Assembly: GCA_029976075.1 (NCBI GenBank)
Contig: JARKNW010000108.1
Span: 1 to 52,055, forward strand
Reading direction: 5' to 3'
From: Pleomorphomonas sp.
Lineage (GTDB): Bacteria; Pseudomonadota; Alphaproteobacteria; Rhizobiales; Pleomorphomonadaceae
Length of the DNA stretch: 52,055 bases
Under the pieces are notes generated by a model that did no database searches, had not been told where the DNA came from, and was given only the letters and a program-made list of their open reading frames with translations. The position numbers and the translations under genes were made by a program. Every line of letters starts with the position of its first letter. Position 1 is the first letter of the stretch. This document shows positions 25,862-33,255 of this stretch, piece after piece.

Positions 25862-26467
25862 ATGCCGCTTCGCATTACCGGAAAGAACGTCGACATCGGC
25901 CAGGCGCTTCGCGAACACATCACCACACGCACCGCTGAGGAACTCGGCAAGTATTATGACGAGCCCTTCACCGGCCATGTCGTGGTGCAAAAGGAGGGCA
26001 AAGCCTACATCGTCGACTGCTCGATCCAGCTTGCCTCCGGAACGACACTGCAATCGCGAGGCGAGGATTTCGAGGCCTATCCGGCAGCAGAGAAGGCAGT
26101 AGAGCGAATCGGCAAACGGATGCGGCGCCACAAGCGCAAGCTGAAGAACTTCAAGGGCGGCGAATCGGCGGCCGGCGATCAGACTCCCGGCGGCCGGTCC
26201 TGGGGTGATATCAACGCTCAGGCCACGGTATTCGCGGCCTTCGAGGACGACGAGCTCGGCGAAGACTTCGCGCCGACCGTTGTCGCGGAAACCACCCAGA
26301 AAATCCGGACAATGAGCGTCGGCTCCGCGGTGAGCGAGCTCGACTTCACCGGCGCGCCACTGGTGATGTTCCGAAACGCCGGCAACGGAGGCGTCAACGT
26401 CGTCTACAGGCGCAATGACGGAAATATCGGCTGGATAGACCCCTCGCTCAACGAAATCGCCGGCTGA
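25862..26467 (+). CDS. hpf: Long-form ribosome hibernation promoting factor
   Basis: A 201-residue protein: the S30AE ribosome-binding domain (about residues 1-100, MPLRITGKNVDIG start), a charged linker rich in Gly and Asp, and a C-terminal dimerisation domain (about residues 145-201) that makes 100S ribosome dimers in stationary phase. GAGGA lies five bases before the ATG at 25862, deciding this start over one 42 bases upstream. Its position between rpoN and ptsN is conserved in proteobacteria. Confidence 0.95.
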   Translation: MPLRITGKNVDIGQALREHITTRTAEELGKYYDEPFTGHVVVQKEGKAYIVDCSIQLASGTTLQSRGEDFEAYPAAEKAVERIGKRMRRHKRKLKNFKGGESAAGDQTPGGRSWGDINAQATVFAAFEDDELGEDFAPTVVAETTQKIRTMSVGSAVSELDFTGAPLVMFRNAGNGGVNVVYRRNDGNIGWIDPSLNEIAG

Positions 26468-26558
26468 CGGGGCTCATCCCATCTGTCTTTTCGTTATCTA
26501 GACCTATATGAAGGCGAGGGTCGGGCAACCGGCCCTCTGCCAAACGTGGAACAAGACG

Positions 26559-27023
26559 ATGGATCTGAGCGACCTCCTGGTGATCGATGCAATCCTGCCG
26601 CGGCTCAAGTCGGCCAACAAGAAGCAGGCACTTCAGGAGATGGCCGCCAAGGCTGCGGCCCTCACCGGACGTGATGAGCGTGACATCTTCGAAACGCTGA
26701 TGCAGCGCGAGAAGCTTGGCTCGACAGGCGTAGGCCACGGCGTCGCCATCCCGCACGGCAAGCTTGCTGGCCTTGATCGACTGGTCGGCGTCTTTGCCCT
26801 GCTCGATCGCCCCATCGACTTCGATTCTCTCGACGGGGAACCGGTCGACGTCATGTTCCTGCTGCTCGCGCCGGAGAGCGCCGGCGCAGATCATCTCAAG
26901 GCTTTGGCTCGCATCGCCCGTGTTCTGCGGGATGACGAAACAGCGGCCAAACTGAGAGCTGCCGACGATGCAACTGCGATGTATGCGTTGCTCACGGTGG
27001 ACGTTCGCTCCGATGCGGCCTGA
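26559..27023 (+). CDS. ptsN: PTS IIA-Ntr regulatory protein PtsN
   Basis: A 154-residue EIIA-Ntr of the nitrogen phosphotransferase system. The phosphorylated His66 lies in Gly-His-Gly-Val-Ala-Ile-Pro-His-Gly-Lys. It receives phosphate from PtsP through NPr and regulates potassium transport, kinases and PHB metabolism in alphaproteobacteria rather than importing sugars. The ATG at 26559 (GGAA upstream) gives the usual MDLSDLL start; a frame open from 26508 adds an unlikely extension. Confidence 0.95.
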   Translation: MDLSDLLVIDAILPRLKSANKKQALQEMAAKAAALTGRDERDIFETLMQREKLGSTGVGHGVAIPHGKLAGLDRLVGVFALLDRPIDFDSLDGEPVDVMFLLLAPESAGADHLKALARIARVLRDDETAAKLRAADDATAMYALLTVDVRSDAA

Positions 27024-27172
27024 GGGCGCCCTGTAGCTGCATTAATCCGCAGATCAGCTGGTGTGGTTTGTCGCTGTCTGATGTCGGCGGTGGCTGTCGC
27101 GCGTGGCGAAAGGACTCATGGTTGTTATTGATTTTTGAAACAAATCATGAACAATGGTGGCGGAGACAAACG

Positions 27173-27673
27173 ATGACAACGCCGACCGCCGCCTTTTCCT
27201 CGCCCATAGAGAGCTTCATCAACGACGGCCGTCAGTCGGAAAACGCTCGCCTCGTCCAGCGGGGCGTCGGGCGATTGCTGGCCGGTCACGGTTTTTCCGT
27301 GCTCTACGAACTGCCGCTCGCTTCTGGCCGTCGGGCTGACGTCACCGCTCTCGGCAGCAATGGCGACATCTTCATCGTCGAGATCAAATCTTCCATCGAG
27401 GATTTTCGAGCCGATCGCAAGTGGCCCGACTATAGGCTCCATTGCGACCAGCTGTTTTTTGCGACGCATGCCGGCGTACCCGCGGACATTTTTCCCGAGG
27501 ACGCAGGGCTGATCGTAGCCGACGGGTATGGCGGCGCAATCCTGAGGGACGCCCCCACCCATCGGCTTGCAGCAGCGACGCGACGTGCCATGACGCTACG
27601 TTTCGCCCAGGTGGCAGCACGACGCATCCAGCAGCTCATTGACCCACAACTGCCGGACATGGGTGCCTTTTGA
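27173..27673 (+). CDS. mmcB: MmcB-family DNA repair protein
   Basis: A 166-residue protein with the MmcB/PD-(D/E)XK-like core: Ser-Gly-Arg-Arg-Ala-Asp-Val-Thr-Ala-Leu, then Val-Glu-Ile-Lys-Ser-Ser, Phe-Arg-Ala-Asp-Arg-Lys-Trp-Pro-Asp-Tyr and Cys-Asp-Gln-Leu-Phe-Phe-Ala-Thr. In Caulobacter mmcB is an SOS-linked gene needed for mitomycin C survival. The Asp...Glu-x-Lys residues suggest a nuclease fold. The ATG at 27173 has GGAG seven bases upstream. Confidence 0.88.
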   Translation: MTTPTAAFSSPIESFINDGRQSENARLVQRGVGRLLAGHGFSVLYELPLASGRRADVTALGSNGDIFIVEIKSSIEDFRADRKWPDYRLHCDQLFFATHAGVPADIFPEDAGLIVADGYGGAILRDAPTHRLAAATRRAMTLRFAQVAARRIQQLIDPQLPDMGAF

Positions 27674-27859
27674 CAGGCCTATTCGAAGGGCGAACAGACT
27701 GAAGTCTATGCCGAAAAAGACACTTCGGAGGCTCCGCCACGACTAAGGGCGGGGGCATGGGCGCTTGTCGCAGCAAAGCCGAGCGCTATCCTTTTCACGA
27801 CCGACAACAAGATGGCGACAAGACTGGCAGGGGGCGAGACCGACCGCTTGGAGGACGGC

Positions 27860-29257
27860 ATGCCGTATTACCACAGCTACTCCGGGTTCGAGGCCTCCGG
27901 GCAGGCGCCGCTGCTTGCCCGGCAGCCGCCGGCGGCGTCTGGTCTCTCCGCTGATCTCTACGCCCGCATCGCGCGCCGCTATTGTCAGCCGGCATTCGCC
28001 CTGGGCACGACATTCGCGTCCGGCGTGCGTGGACCGGTCTTCGAGCGCGTGGCGGATATCACGCCCTTTTGGACACTCACGGCATTCGAGCGTGCGCCGA
28101 TACGTGACCGCGCCGACAATCCCTCCGTTCTGGTGGTGCCACCCTACGCCGGACACTGCCCGACACTTGTTCGCGATACCGTTGCGGCCTTCATTCCGGA
28201 TCATTCCGTTTACGTTGTCGGGTGGGCTGACGCCCGGCAGATACCGCTTTCGGCCGGCGCCTTCGGACTTGGCGAGGCCATCGAAGCCGTTGCCGACATG
28301 ATCGGCAAAATCGGTGAAGCCGTGCACGTGGTCACCATTACAGAAGCCTGCGTCGTCGGCATAGCTGCGGCCAGCCTGCTTGCCAGAAGGGGGCGTCCGC
28401 CCGCTACGCTGACCCTGATAGGTGGTCCGGTCGACTGCCGCGCCGATCCATCCGGCCTTGCGGCGGACGCGGAAGGCCGCGGGCTCGACTGGTTCATGCA
28501 GGCCGTGATCGCGCCGGTACCACCACCGTTCAAAGGAGTTTACCGCGAGGTTTTCCCGGGATTCTTCACTCTGACGGGCTTCTTGACGCGCGGCTTCGAC
28601 CGTCCTTCTACCGACCCAAAGGAACTGTTCCTGCGTCTGATCGCCGGTGACGGAGACAACGCGGAAGGCCATCGTCATTTCTTCGACGAGTTTCTCGCGG
28701 TCATGGACGTGCCGGCAGAGTTCATGTTGCAATGGATCGAGGCGGTGCTCATCAACCGGCCCTTTGTCGATCCGGCCCAAACCGCCCTTTCACGCAAGAG
28801 GCCAGTGCTCGCCGGCGTACCTTTGATGACCGTGGAGGCAAGCGACGACTCGTTCGGCGGAGGCGGTCAAACTCATGCCGCGCATATGATGACAGGAGCT
28901 CCGACCGCAGGCTACCGCCACACGGAGGAGGGAACTGGTCGTTTTGCGCTCTTCAATGGTGCTCGTTGGCGGGCGTCGATATTCCCGCGCATCGCCGACT
29001 TCATCGCCAATCATGCAAACCCGGGGGACTCGCTCCGCTCCAGCCTGACAGAAGACATCCTGATGCTTCCAGGGATGACGCCGGCACTCGCCGAGCGTCT
29101 CAATCTCGAGGGAATCTATTTCGTTCGGCAGCTTGCCCGCCTTGATGACAGCTCGGCAGAACAACTGGATCGACGGCTTGGAGCCGCGGCATGCTCGCCC
29201 ACCGTTCGGCTTTGCCAGGATGCCCGTCGTCAGCTCGCCGAGGCCGGCCGGTCTTGA
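27860..29257 (+). CDS. Divergent PhaZ-like intracellular polyhydroxyalkanoate depolymerase homologue, probably altered active site, with HhH-like tail
   Basis: A 465-residue protein. Residues 1-385 follow the intracellular PHA depolymerase family (start MPYYHSY; Pro-Tyr-Ala-Gly-His; Trp-Ala-Asp-Ala-Arg; Leu-Ile-Gly-Gly-Pro-Val-Asp; Gly-Gln-Thr-His-Ala-Ala-His; final Phe-Asn-Gly-Ala-Arg-Trp). The site where the family has a nucleophilic Cys (Val-Cys-Gln-Pro) reads Ile-Thr161-Glu-Ala, with a Cys only at 164, and the usual Gly-His-Tyr-Gly near the end reads Gly-Arg361-Phe-Ala. The Asp (329 or 330) is kept. So it may be inactive or use a different nucleophile. Residues 400-441 form an HhH-like segment (Leu-Pro-Gly-Met, Leu-Asn-Leu-Glu-Gly-Ile) not standard for PhaZ. 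ATG 27860 has GGAGG five bases upstream. Confidence 0.75.
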   Translation: MPYYHSYSGFEASGQAPLLARQPPAASGLSADLYARIARRYCQPAFALGTTFASGVRGPVFERVADITPFWTLTAFERAPIRDRADNPSVLVVPPYAGHCPTLVRDTVAAFIPDHSVYVVGWADARQIPLSAGAFGLGEAIEAVADMIGKIGEAVHVVTITEACVVGIAAASLLARRGRPPATLTLIGGPVDCRADPSGLAADAEGRGLDWFMQAVIAPVPPPFKGVYREVFPGFFTLTGFLTRGFDRPSTDPKELFLRLIAGDGDNAEGHRHFFDEFLAVMDVPAEFMLQWIEAVLINRPFVDPAQTALSRKRPVLAGVPLMTVEASDDSFGGGGQTHAAHMMTGAPTAGYRHTEEGTGRFALFNGARWRASIFPRIADFIANHANPGDSLRSSLTEDILMLPGMTPALAERLNLEGIYFVRQLARLDDSSAEQLDRRLGAAACSPTVRLCQDARRQLAEAGRS

Positions 29258-29281
29258 ACCGCATTGATGGCAAGGCCATAT
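29253..29281 (+). promoter_or_regulatory. Candidate RpoH (heat-shock sigma) promoter of hsp20
   Basis: CTTGAA (29253-29258), then, 15 bases later, GGCCATAT (29274-29281), six of eight matches to the CCCCATNT -10 consensus of sigma-32. The -35 box overlaps the stop codon of the PhaZ-like gene. The predicted transcript would start near 29288 and carry the thermometer below. Confidence 0.6.
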
Positions 29282-29287
29282 AGAACG

Positions 29288-29347
29288 CTGATCACCGGGT
29301 GCCTCAGGGGCCCGGTCAAGGTCGCTTCATTGCGAGGACTTTGAAAG
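29288..29347 (+). promoter_or_regulatory. ROSE-type RNA thermometer in the hsp20 leader
   Basis: The last leader hairpin pairs CAAGG (29317-29321) with CTTTG (29339-29343) and TCGCT (29322-29326) with the ribosome-binding site AGGA (29335-29338), leaving one bulged G in the 5' strand and an eight-base loop. UYGCU opposite AGGA with a bulged G is the diagnostic of ROSE elements, which block translation of small heat-shock genes at low temperature in rhizobia. A second hairpin, ACCGGG/CCCGGT (29294-29316), lies upstream, as expected. Confidence 0.75.
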
Positions 29348-29776
29348 ATGACTAGACTGGCAGGCTTCTCGAGCCCGTTTCTTCTTGGGTTCGATGAGAT
29401 CGAGCGGGCGCTCGATCGGGTGTCGAAGGCGGCGAACGACGGTTATCCTCCGTATAATATCGAGCGCATCGAGCGTGACTCTCCGGACGGGGATGTGCTG
29501 CGCATAACGCTTGCCGTCGCCGGCTTTACGCGTGAGCAGCTCGAAGTTTCCGTTGAAGAAAACCAACTGGTAATCCGCGGACGTCAGGCGGATGACAAGT
29601 CTCGCCTCTACCTCCACCGAGGCATCGCGGCGCGCCAGTTCCAGCGGACTTTCGTACTCGCGGAAGGGATCGAAATTCTCGGAGCCGACCTCAAGAACGG
29701 CCTGTTGTCGATCGATCTGGTGCGTCCGCCACTCGAGCGGGTGATCCGACGAATTGAGATCAATGCCGAGGACTGA
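29348..29776 (+). CDS. Small heat-shock protein, Hsp20/IbpA family
   Basis: A 142-residue ATP-independent chaperone that holds unfolding proteins. The alpha-crystallin domain spans about residues 36-130, with Leu-Ala-Val-Ala-Gly-Phe, Asn-Gln-Leu-Val-Ile-Arg-Gly and the Asn-Gly-Leu-Leu (G-x-L) motif near residue 114. The N-terminal Ser-Pro-Phe-Leu-Leu-Gly-Phe-Asp resembles the class A rhizobial proteins. Expression appears to be controlled at two levels, by an RpoH-type promoter and a ROSE thermometer. The DUF1150 gene follows. Confidence 0.95.
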   Translation: MTRLAGFSSPFLLGFDEIERALDRVSKAANDGYPPYNIERIERDSPDGDVLRITLAVAGFTREQLEVSVEENQLVIRGRQADDKSRLYLHRGIAARQFQRTFVLAEGIEILGADLKNGLLSIDLVRPPLERVIRRIEINAED

Positions 29777-29894
29777 CGATAAACGCGTCGGTCATCTTTT
29801 CCCAATAGACTGAGTTTCAGACCCGAGTGCCTTACAGGCGAGCGGTGTCTTCCCCCTGTTCGGCTCGAACCGACGCGGGGAAAGGAGTGATGCG

Positions 29895-30170
29895 ATGGCT
29901 TCTTTCACCAAGAACACTTCCGTCGACGACGGAAAGATAATGCCCGACACCGCCTTCAGGCAGCTCGGTGGTGGCAAGGTTGCCTATCTGCGCCGCGTTT
30001 CCTCTGACGATGTGATAGCGGCCCACCCCGGCTATCTCGATCTCCGGCCTGGCATGAAGCTGTGGGCGCTGCATTCGGCCGATGGTCAGCCGATCATGCT
30101 CACAGACAGCCGCGAAGCGGCAATTGCCAATGCCACGGAGGCCGACCTGACACCGATGATGGTGCACTGA
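29895..30170 (+). CDS. DUF1150-family protein
   Basis: A 91-residue soluble protein with the conserved pattern Gly-Gly-Gly-Lys-Val-Ala-Tyr-Leu-Arg-Arg, Lys-Leu-Trp-Ala-Leu-His-Ser-Ala-Asp-Gly and Asp-Ser-Arg-Glu-Ala-Ala-Ile-Ala-Asn-Ala found in DUF1150. Such genes regularly follow hsp20 in Hyphomicrobiales, so a role in heat stress is likely but not shown. AAGGAG lies seven bases before the ATG. It converges with the next gene. Confidence 0.88.
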   Translation: MASFTKNTSVDDGKIMPDTAFRQLGGGKVAYLRRVSSDDVIAAHPGYLDLRPGMKLWALHSADGQPIMLTDSREAAIANATEADLTPMMVH

Positions 30171-30177
30171 TCCGATA

Positions 30178-31248
30178 TCAGGTCAAGCCGGCGGCAAGGG
30201 TGGCAAACCCTTGATCCTTGGGAAAGCGGGCGGCTGCCTCATGGGCAGCGCGCCGGGACGCAACGATATCTCCTACCCGATTCAAGAGCCGAATGCGGCG
30301 GCGCGGTACTTCCTTGAGATAGCGCTTGGCAAGACTCGACAAGACGATATCTGAGATGATCGCCGTGTCGAGTTCAGCGAGCAGTCCGATCGCTCGGATC
30401 GTGTCGCCTGTCCGCTCGATGGCCTCCGCGGCGAGCAAGACAGCGCCCGGATTGATCTCCGGCAGGAGTCTCAGCAGGGCATCGAAGTCAAGCTCGGCAC
30501 CAGCATCGAAGGCGACGCGGGCCGCGGCGAGCTGAGCATGGGCCTGCCAGTCGACGCCATGCACCAGCAAGCCGCGCGCCGCAGACTCCTGGGCTATGTC
30601 GCGGCGAAAAGTGGCAACAACCTTCCGGATGACGTTGAGACTGTAGAGGTGGTCGTGGACTTCGTGGCTGGAGCGTAGCGGCACGAGGGCCACCTCGCTT
30701 GCCAGCGGCCGCCCGGCAAGGCGGGCACCGACGCCGGCATCGTAAGGGTCGTAAAGTGGAACGATGATCCGGGCCATCCCTTGACGCGATATGGTGAGAA
30801 AATCTCCGAGATCTGGTTCATCCACCCGCACGACCAGTCCGGCCGCCGCCGACTGGCTGCCCGGCTCACCGACGCGGAAATCCGGCGCATAGGCATAAAG
30901 TTCTGCGTCAGGGCGTCGCGCCGCAGCGGCGGCGGCACCGAAAGCGCCCATCGAGCTGCCGTAGAGGACGATACGAGCAGCCTTCGCGGCCAAAGCCGCC
31001 TCGTCAATCAGGCGATCAACTGTTTTCGCCTCGGTCCGATACCAGTCATTTACCGGTTCGTTCAAAAGCAGCAGGCTGTGCGTGGTCCCGGCGAACATGC
31101 GCTCAAGGCCAAACTTCCCTGCCGGCACCCGTACCTGACTGAAGACGACAACCAGCGTATCGCCTCCCAGACGAAAGCGGTGCATCAGCCCATCGGCTCG
31201 ACCTTCGGGTAAGGAAGCTGTCACTTTCGGCAAGCCGCCGGTTGCCAT
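30178..31248 (-). CDS. Uncharacterised alpha/beta-hydrolase-like protein
   Basis: A 356-residue soluble protein. The N-terminal two thirds look like an alpha/beta hydrolase: a strand-nucleophile-elbow Ile-Val-Leu-Tyr-Gly-Ser-Ser99-Met-Gly with Ser99 as candidate nucleophile, and a later Ser-Ser-His-Glu-Val-His-Asp-His segment that could supply the catalytic His. The C-terminal third is helical and repeat-like, perhaps TPR. No signal peptide. Substrate and role unknown; similar proteins occur near polysaccharide genes in rhizobia, but nothing here proves that. Start taken at ATG 31248; a GTG at 31269 is possible. Confidence 0.6.
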   Translation of the reverse strand: MATGGLPKVTASLPEGRADGLMHRFRLGGDTLVVVFSQVRVPAGKFGLERMFAGTTHSLLLLNEPVNDWYRTEAKTVDRLIDEAALAAKAARIVLYGSSMGAFGAAAAAARRPDAELYAYAPDFRVGEPGSQSAAAGLVVRVDEPDLGDFLTISRQGMARIIVPLYDPYDAGVGARLAGRPLASEVALVPLRSSHEVHDHLYSLNVIRKVVATFRRDIAQESAARGLLVHGVDWQAHAQLAAARVAFDAGAELDFDALLRLLPEINPGAVLLAAEAIERTGDTIRAIGLLAELDTAIISDIVLSSLAKRYLKEVPRRRIRLLNRVGDIVASRRAAHEAAARFPKDQGFATLAAGLT

Positions 31249-31296
31249 GGCCGTGTCGCTGCCGCACACCCGTTGGCGATGGTGGAGAGACGGAAC

Positions 31297-32295
31297 ATGG
31301 CTGATTCGTTACCTCGGAAAGAATGCGTCGGAGGTCGTCCGCAGCGCCTGCCGCTGATCGACGTCGCGCGCGGCATCCTGCTGCTCGCCATGGCCTCCTA
31401 CCATTTTTCCTGGGATCTCGCCAACGTCCGGCTGGTCAGTTGGGGCGTAGCCACCGACCCGCTCTGGCGTGCCTACGCCATAGCAATCGCGGGCAGCTTT
31501 CTTTTTCTGTCCGGCCTGTCCTTTCGCCTCGCCGAACGTGGGGGCTTCGATCCCTTGCGCTATGGCACGCGTCTCGTTCGCCTGGCACTTGCGGCAGTTG
31601 CGGTGTCAGTTGCCACATACCTTGTCTTTCCCGATGCCTGGGTTTTCTTCGGCATCCTGCACATGATGCTGCTGGCGAGCCTTTTGGCGCCGCTACTCAT
31701 GCGCCTCCCCAATGCGTTGCTCGTCCTCCTTGCAGCCATCGCGCTTGCGCTGCCTCAGCTTTGGCGCTCGTCCGCTTTCGACGGCTTGACCTGGGGGTTT
31801 CTGGGGCTTGCCGAAACACCGCCCGTCTCCAACGACTTGGTGCCACTATTCCCGTGGGTCGCGCCTTACATCCTTGGCCTCGTTGCCGGAGGACCGTTGT
31901 TGAGGCTGAAGACCCAACAGGTGCGGCCGCTCTCGCGCGGCTTGCGTGGGCTTACCTGGCTCGGCCGCCATTCGCTGGCCTTTTACATGCTGCACCAGCC
32001 GCTGCTTTATGGCCTCGCGGTCGGTCTCGCTGCGCTCATTCCCGTCGATCCGGCGATGCAACGGGCAAGCTTCATCACCGACTGTCGAACCGAATACGAG
32101 CATCATGGTGCCACGCCGGAAATGTCGGAGCGTTTCTGTGGCTGCGTCGCTACATCCGTGGACGACACGGGGATCTGGGCCCAGCGCGATGGCGACCCGG
32201 CCTTTGAGCCCTTGCTCGCCACCGCGGTGCAGGCTTGCCAGGCACAGCCGTCCGACGATCTTTCCGGCTCGCTCGCTCCGAGCACCGACGACTGA
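31297..32295 (+). CDS. DUF1624 (heparan-alpha-glucosaminide acetyltransferase-like) membrane protein
   Basis: A 332-residue polytopic membrane protein with about seven hydrophobic helices. The start Leu-Ile-Asp-Val-Ala-Arg-Gly and Ala-Ser-Tyr-His-Phe-Ser-Trp-Asp-Leu in helix 1 and His-Ser-Leu-Ala-Phe-Tyr-Met-Leu-His-Gln-Pro-Leu near residue 230 are family marks; the His residues are proposed acyl-transfer sites in relatives. The last 70 residues form a soluble tail with four Cys (Thr-Asp-Cys, Phe-Cys-Gly-Cys, Gln-Ala-Cys). GGAGAG lies seven bases before ATG 31297. Divergent from the hydrolase-like gene with 48 bases between starts. Confidence 0.82.
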   Translation: MADSLPRKECVGGRPQRLPLIDVARGILLLAMASYHFSWDLANVRLVSWGVATDPLWRAYAIAIAGSFLFLSGLSFRLAERGGFDPLRYGTRLVRLALAAVAVSVATYLVFPDAWVFFGILHMMLLASLLAPLLMRLPNALLVLLAAIALALPQLWRSSAFDGLTWGFLGLAETPPVSNDLVPLFPWVAPYILGLVAGGPLLRLKTQQVRPLSRGLRGLTWLGRHSLAFYMLHQPLLYGLAVGLAALIPVDPAMQRASFITDCRTEYEHHGATPEMSERFCGCVATSVDDTGIWAQRDGDPAFEPLLATAVQACQAQPSDDLSGSLAPSTDD

Positions 32296-32312
32296 CGCTG
32301 ATCCATGCATAC

Positions 32313-32345
32313 GAAAAAGCCGGCAGACCGTAGCGGTCCACCGGC
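32313..32345 (-). terminator. Terminator of the fabA-fabB-fabI transcript
   Basis: On the minus strand GCCGG-x2-GACCG pairs with CGGTC-x2-CCGGC around a three-base loop and is followed by TTTTTCG, 28 bases after the fabI stop. Confidence 0.85.
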
Positions 32346-32372
32346 ATTCCGTTTCCTGCCTTCGGCACAGCG

Positions 32373-33203
32373 TTAGCCGATCGGTCCCTCGGCGGACTCG
32401 CGGCGATCCTGCTCCTTCAGCTCCTCGATCCGCGGCATCGACATGATCGAATAGCCGGAATCGACAAAGTGCACGTCACCAGTGACACCCGACGACAAGT
32501 CGGACAGCAGATAAAGCGCCGAGCGACCGACTTCGTCGATTGAAACGGTGCGCTTCAGCGGGGCATTCTTCTTCTGGAAATTGAACATCAGGCGTGCGTC
32601 GGTGACACCGGAACCAGCCAATGTCCGGACGGGGCCGGCCGAAATGGCGTTGACGCGGATGCCGTCACCGCCAAAGTCGGCGGCAAGATAGCGCACCGAG
32701 CTTTCGAGCGCTGCCTTGGCGACGCCCATGACGTTGTAATTGGGCATCACACGCGTCGAGCCGCCATAGGTCAGCGTGAGCAACGCGCCGCCCGCCTTCA
32801 TCAATGCTGCGGCCTTCCGCGCAACTTCGGTGAAGGAGAACACCGAGATGACCATGGTCCGCGAGAAGTTGGCGCGCGTCGTGTCGGCGTAGCGACCCCT
32901 GAGTTCGTTCTTGTCGGAGAACCCGATGGCATGCACGAGAAAATCGAGCTGCCCCCATTCCGCCTTGAGGGTATCGAAGACCGCATCGACCGACGCCTCG
33001 TCTTCCACATCGCAAGGCAGGAGCAGCTTGGCTCCGACTTCTTCGGCCAATGGCTTGACCCGACGCCCGAAAGCCTCACCCTGATAGGTGAAGGCCAGTT
33101 CGGCTCCGGCGGCGGAAAGCGCCTTGGCAATGCCCCAAGCGATGGAATGGTCGTTGGCGACGCCCATAACGAGGCCGCGCTTGCCGGCCATGAGTCCATT
33201 CAT
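32373..33203 (-). CDS. fabI: Enoyl-[acyl-carrier-protein] reductase FabI
   Basis: The NADH-dependent enzyme of the last step of each fatty-acid elongation round. The 276-residue SDR-fold protein has the FabI-type cofactor motif Gly-Val-Ala-Asn-Asp-His-Ser-Ile-Ala-Trp-Gly (near residue 15), and Tyr-Asn-Val-Met-Gly-Val-Ala-Lys with the catalytic Tyr-x6-Lys. The target of triclosan-type inhibitors. The ATG at 33203 was taken (GGGA upstream); the frame remains open to 33347 but the extension overlaps fabB and has no family support. Last gene of fabA-fabB-fabI. Confidence 0.95.
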   Translation of the reverse strand: MNGLMAGKRGLVMGVANDHSIAWGIAKALSAAGAELAFTYQGEAFGRRVKPLAEEVGAKLLLPCDVEDEASVDAVFDTLKAEWGQLDFLVHAIGFSDKNELRGRYADTTRANFSRTMVISVFSFTEVARKAAALMKAGGALLTLTYGGSTRVMPNYNVMGVAKAALESSVRYLAADFGGDGIRVNAISAGPVRTLAGSGVTDARLMFNFQKKNAPLKRTVSIDEVGRSALYLLSDLSSGVTGDVHFVDSGYSIMSMPRIEELKEQDRRESAEGPIG

Positions 33204-33225
33204 AATCTGACGTCCCGAGAAGAAG

Positions 33226-33252
33226 AAACCGCCCGGTCGAGGCCGGGCGGAC
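33226..33252 (-). terminator. Intercistronic hairpin after fabB
   Basis: On the minus strand CCGCCCGG pairs with CCGGGCGG around CCTCGA, followed by TTTCTTCTT, beginning four bases after the fabB stop. It may partly terminate or set a processing point, lowering fabI relative to fabAB. Confidence 0.6.
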
Positions 33253-33255
33253 GGA

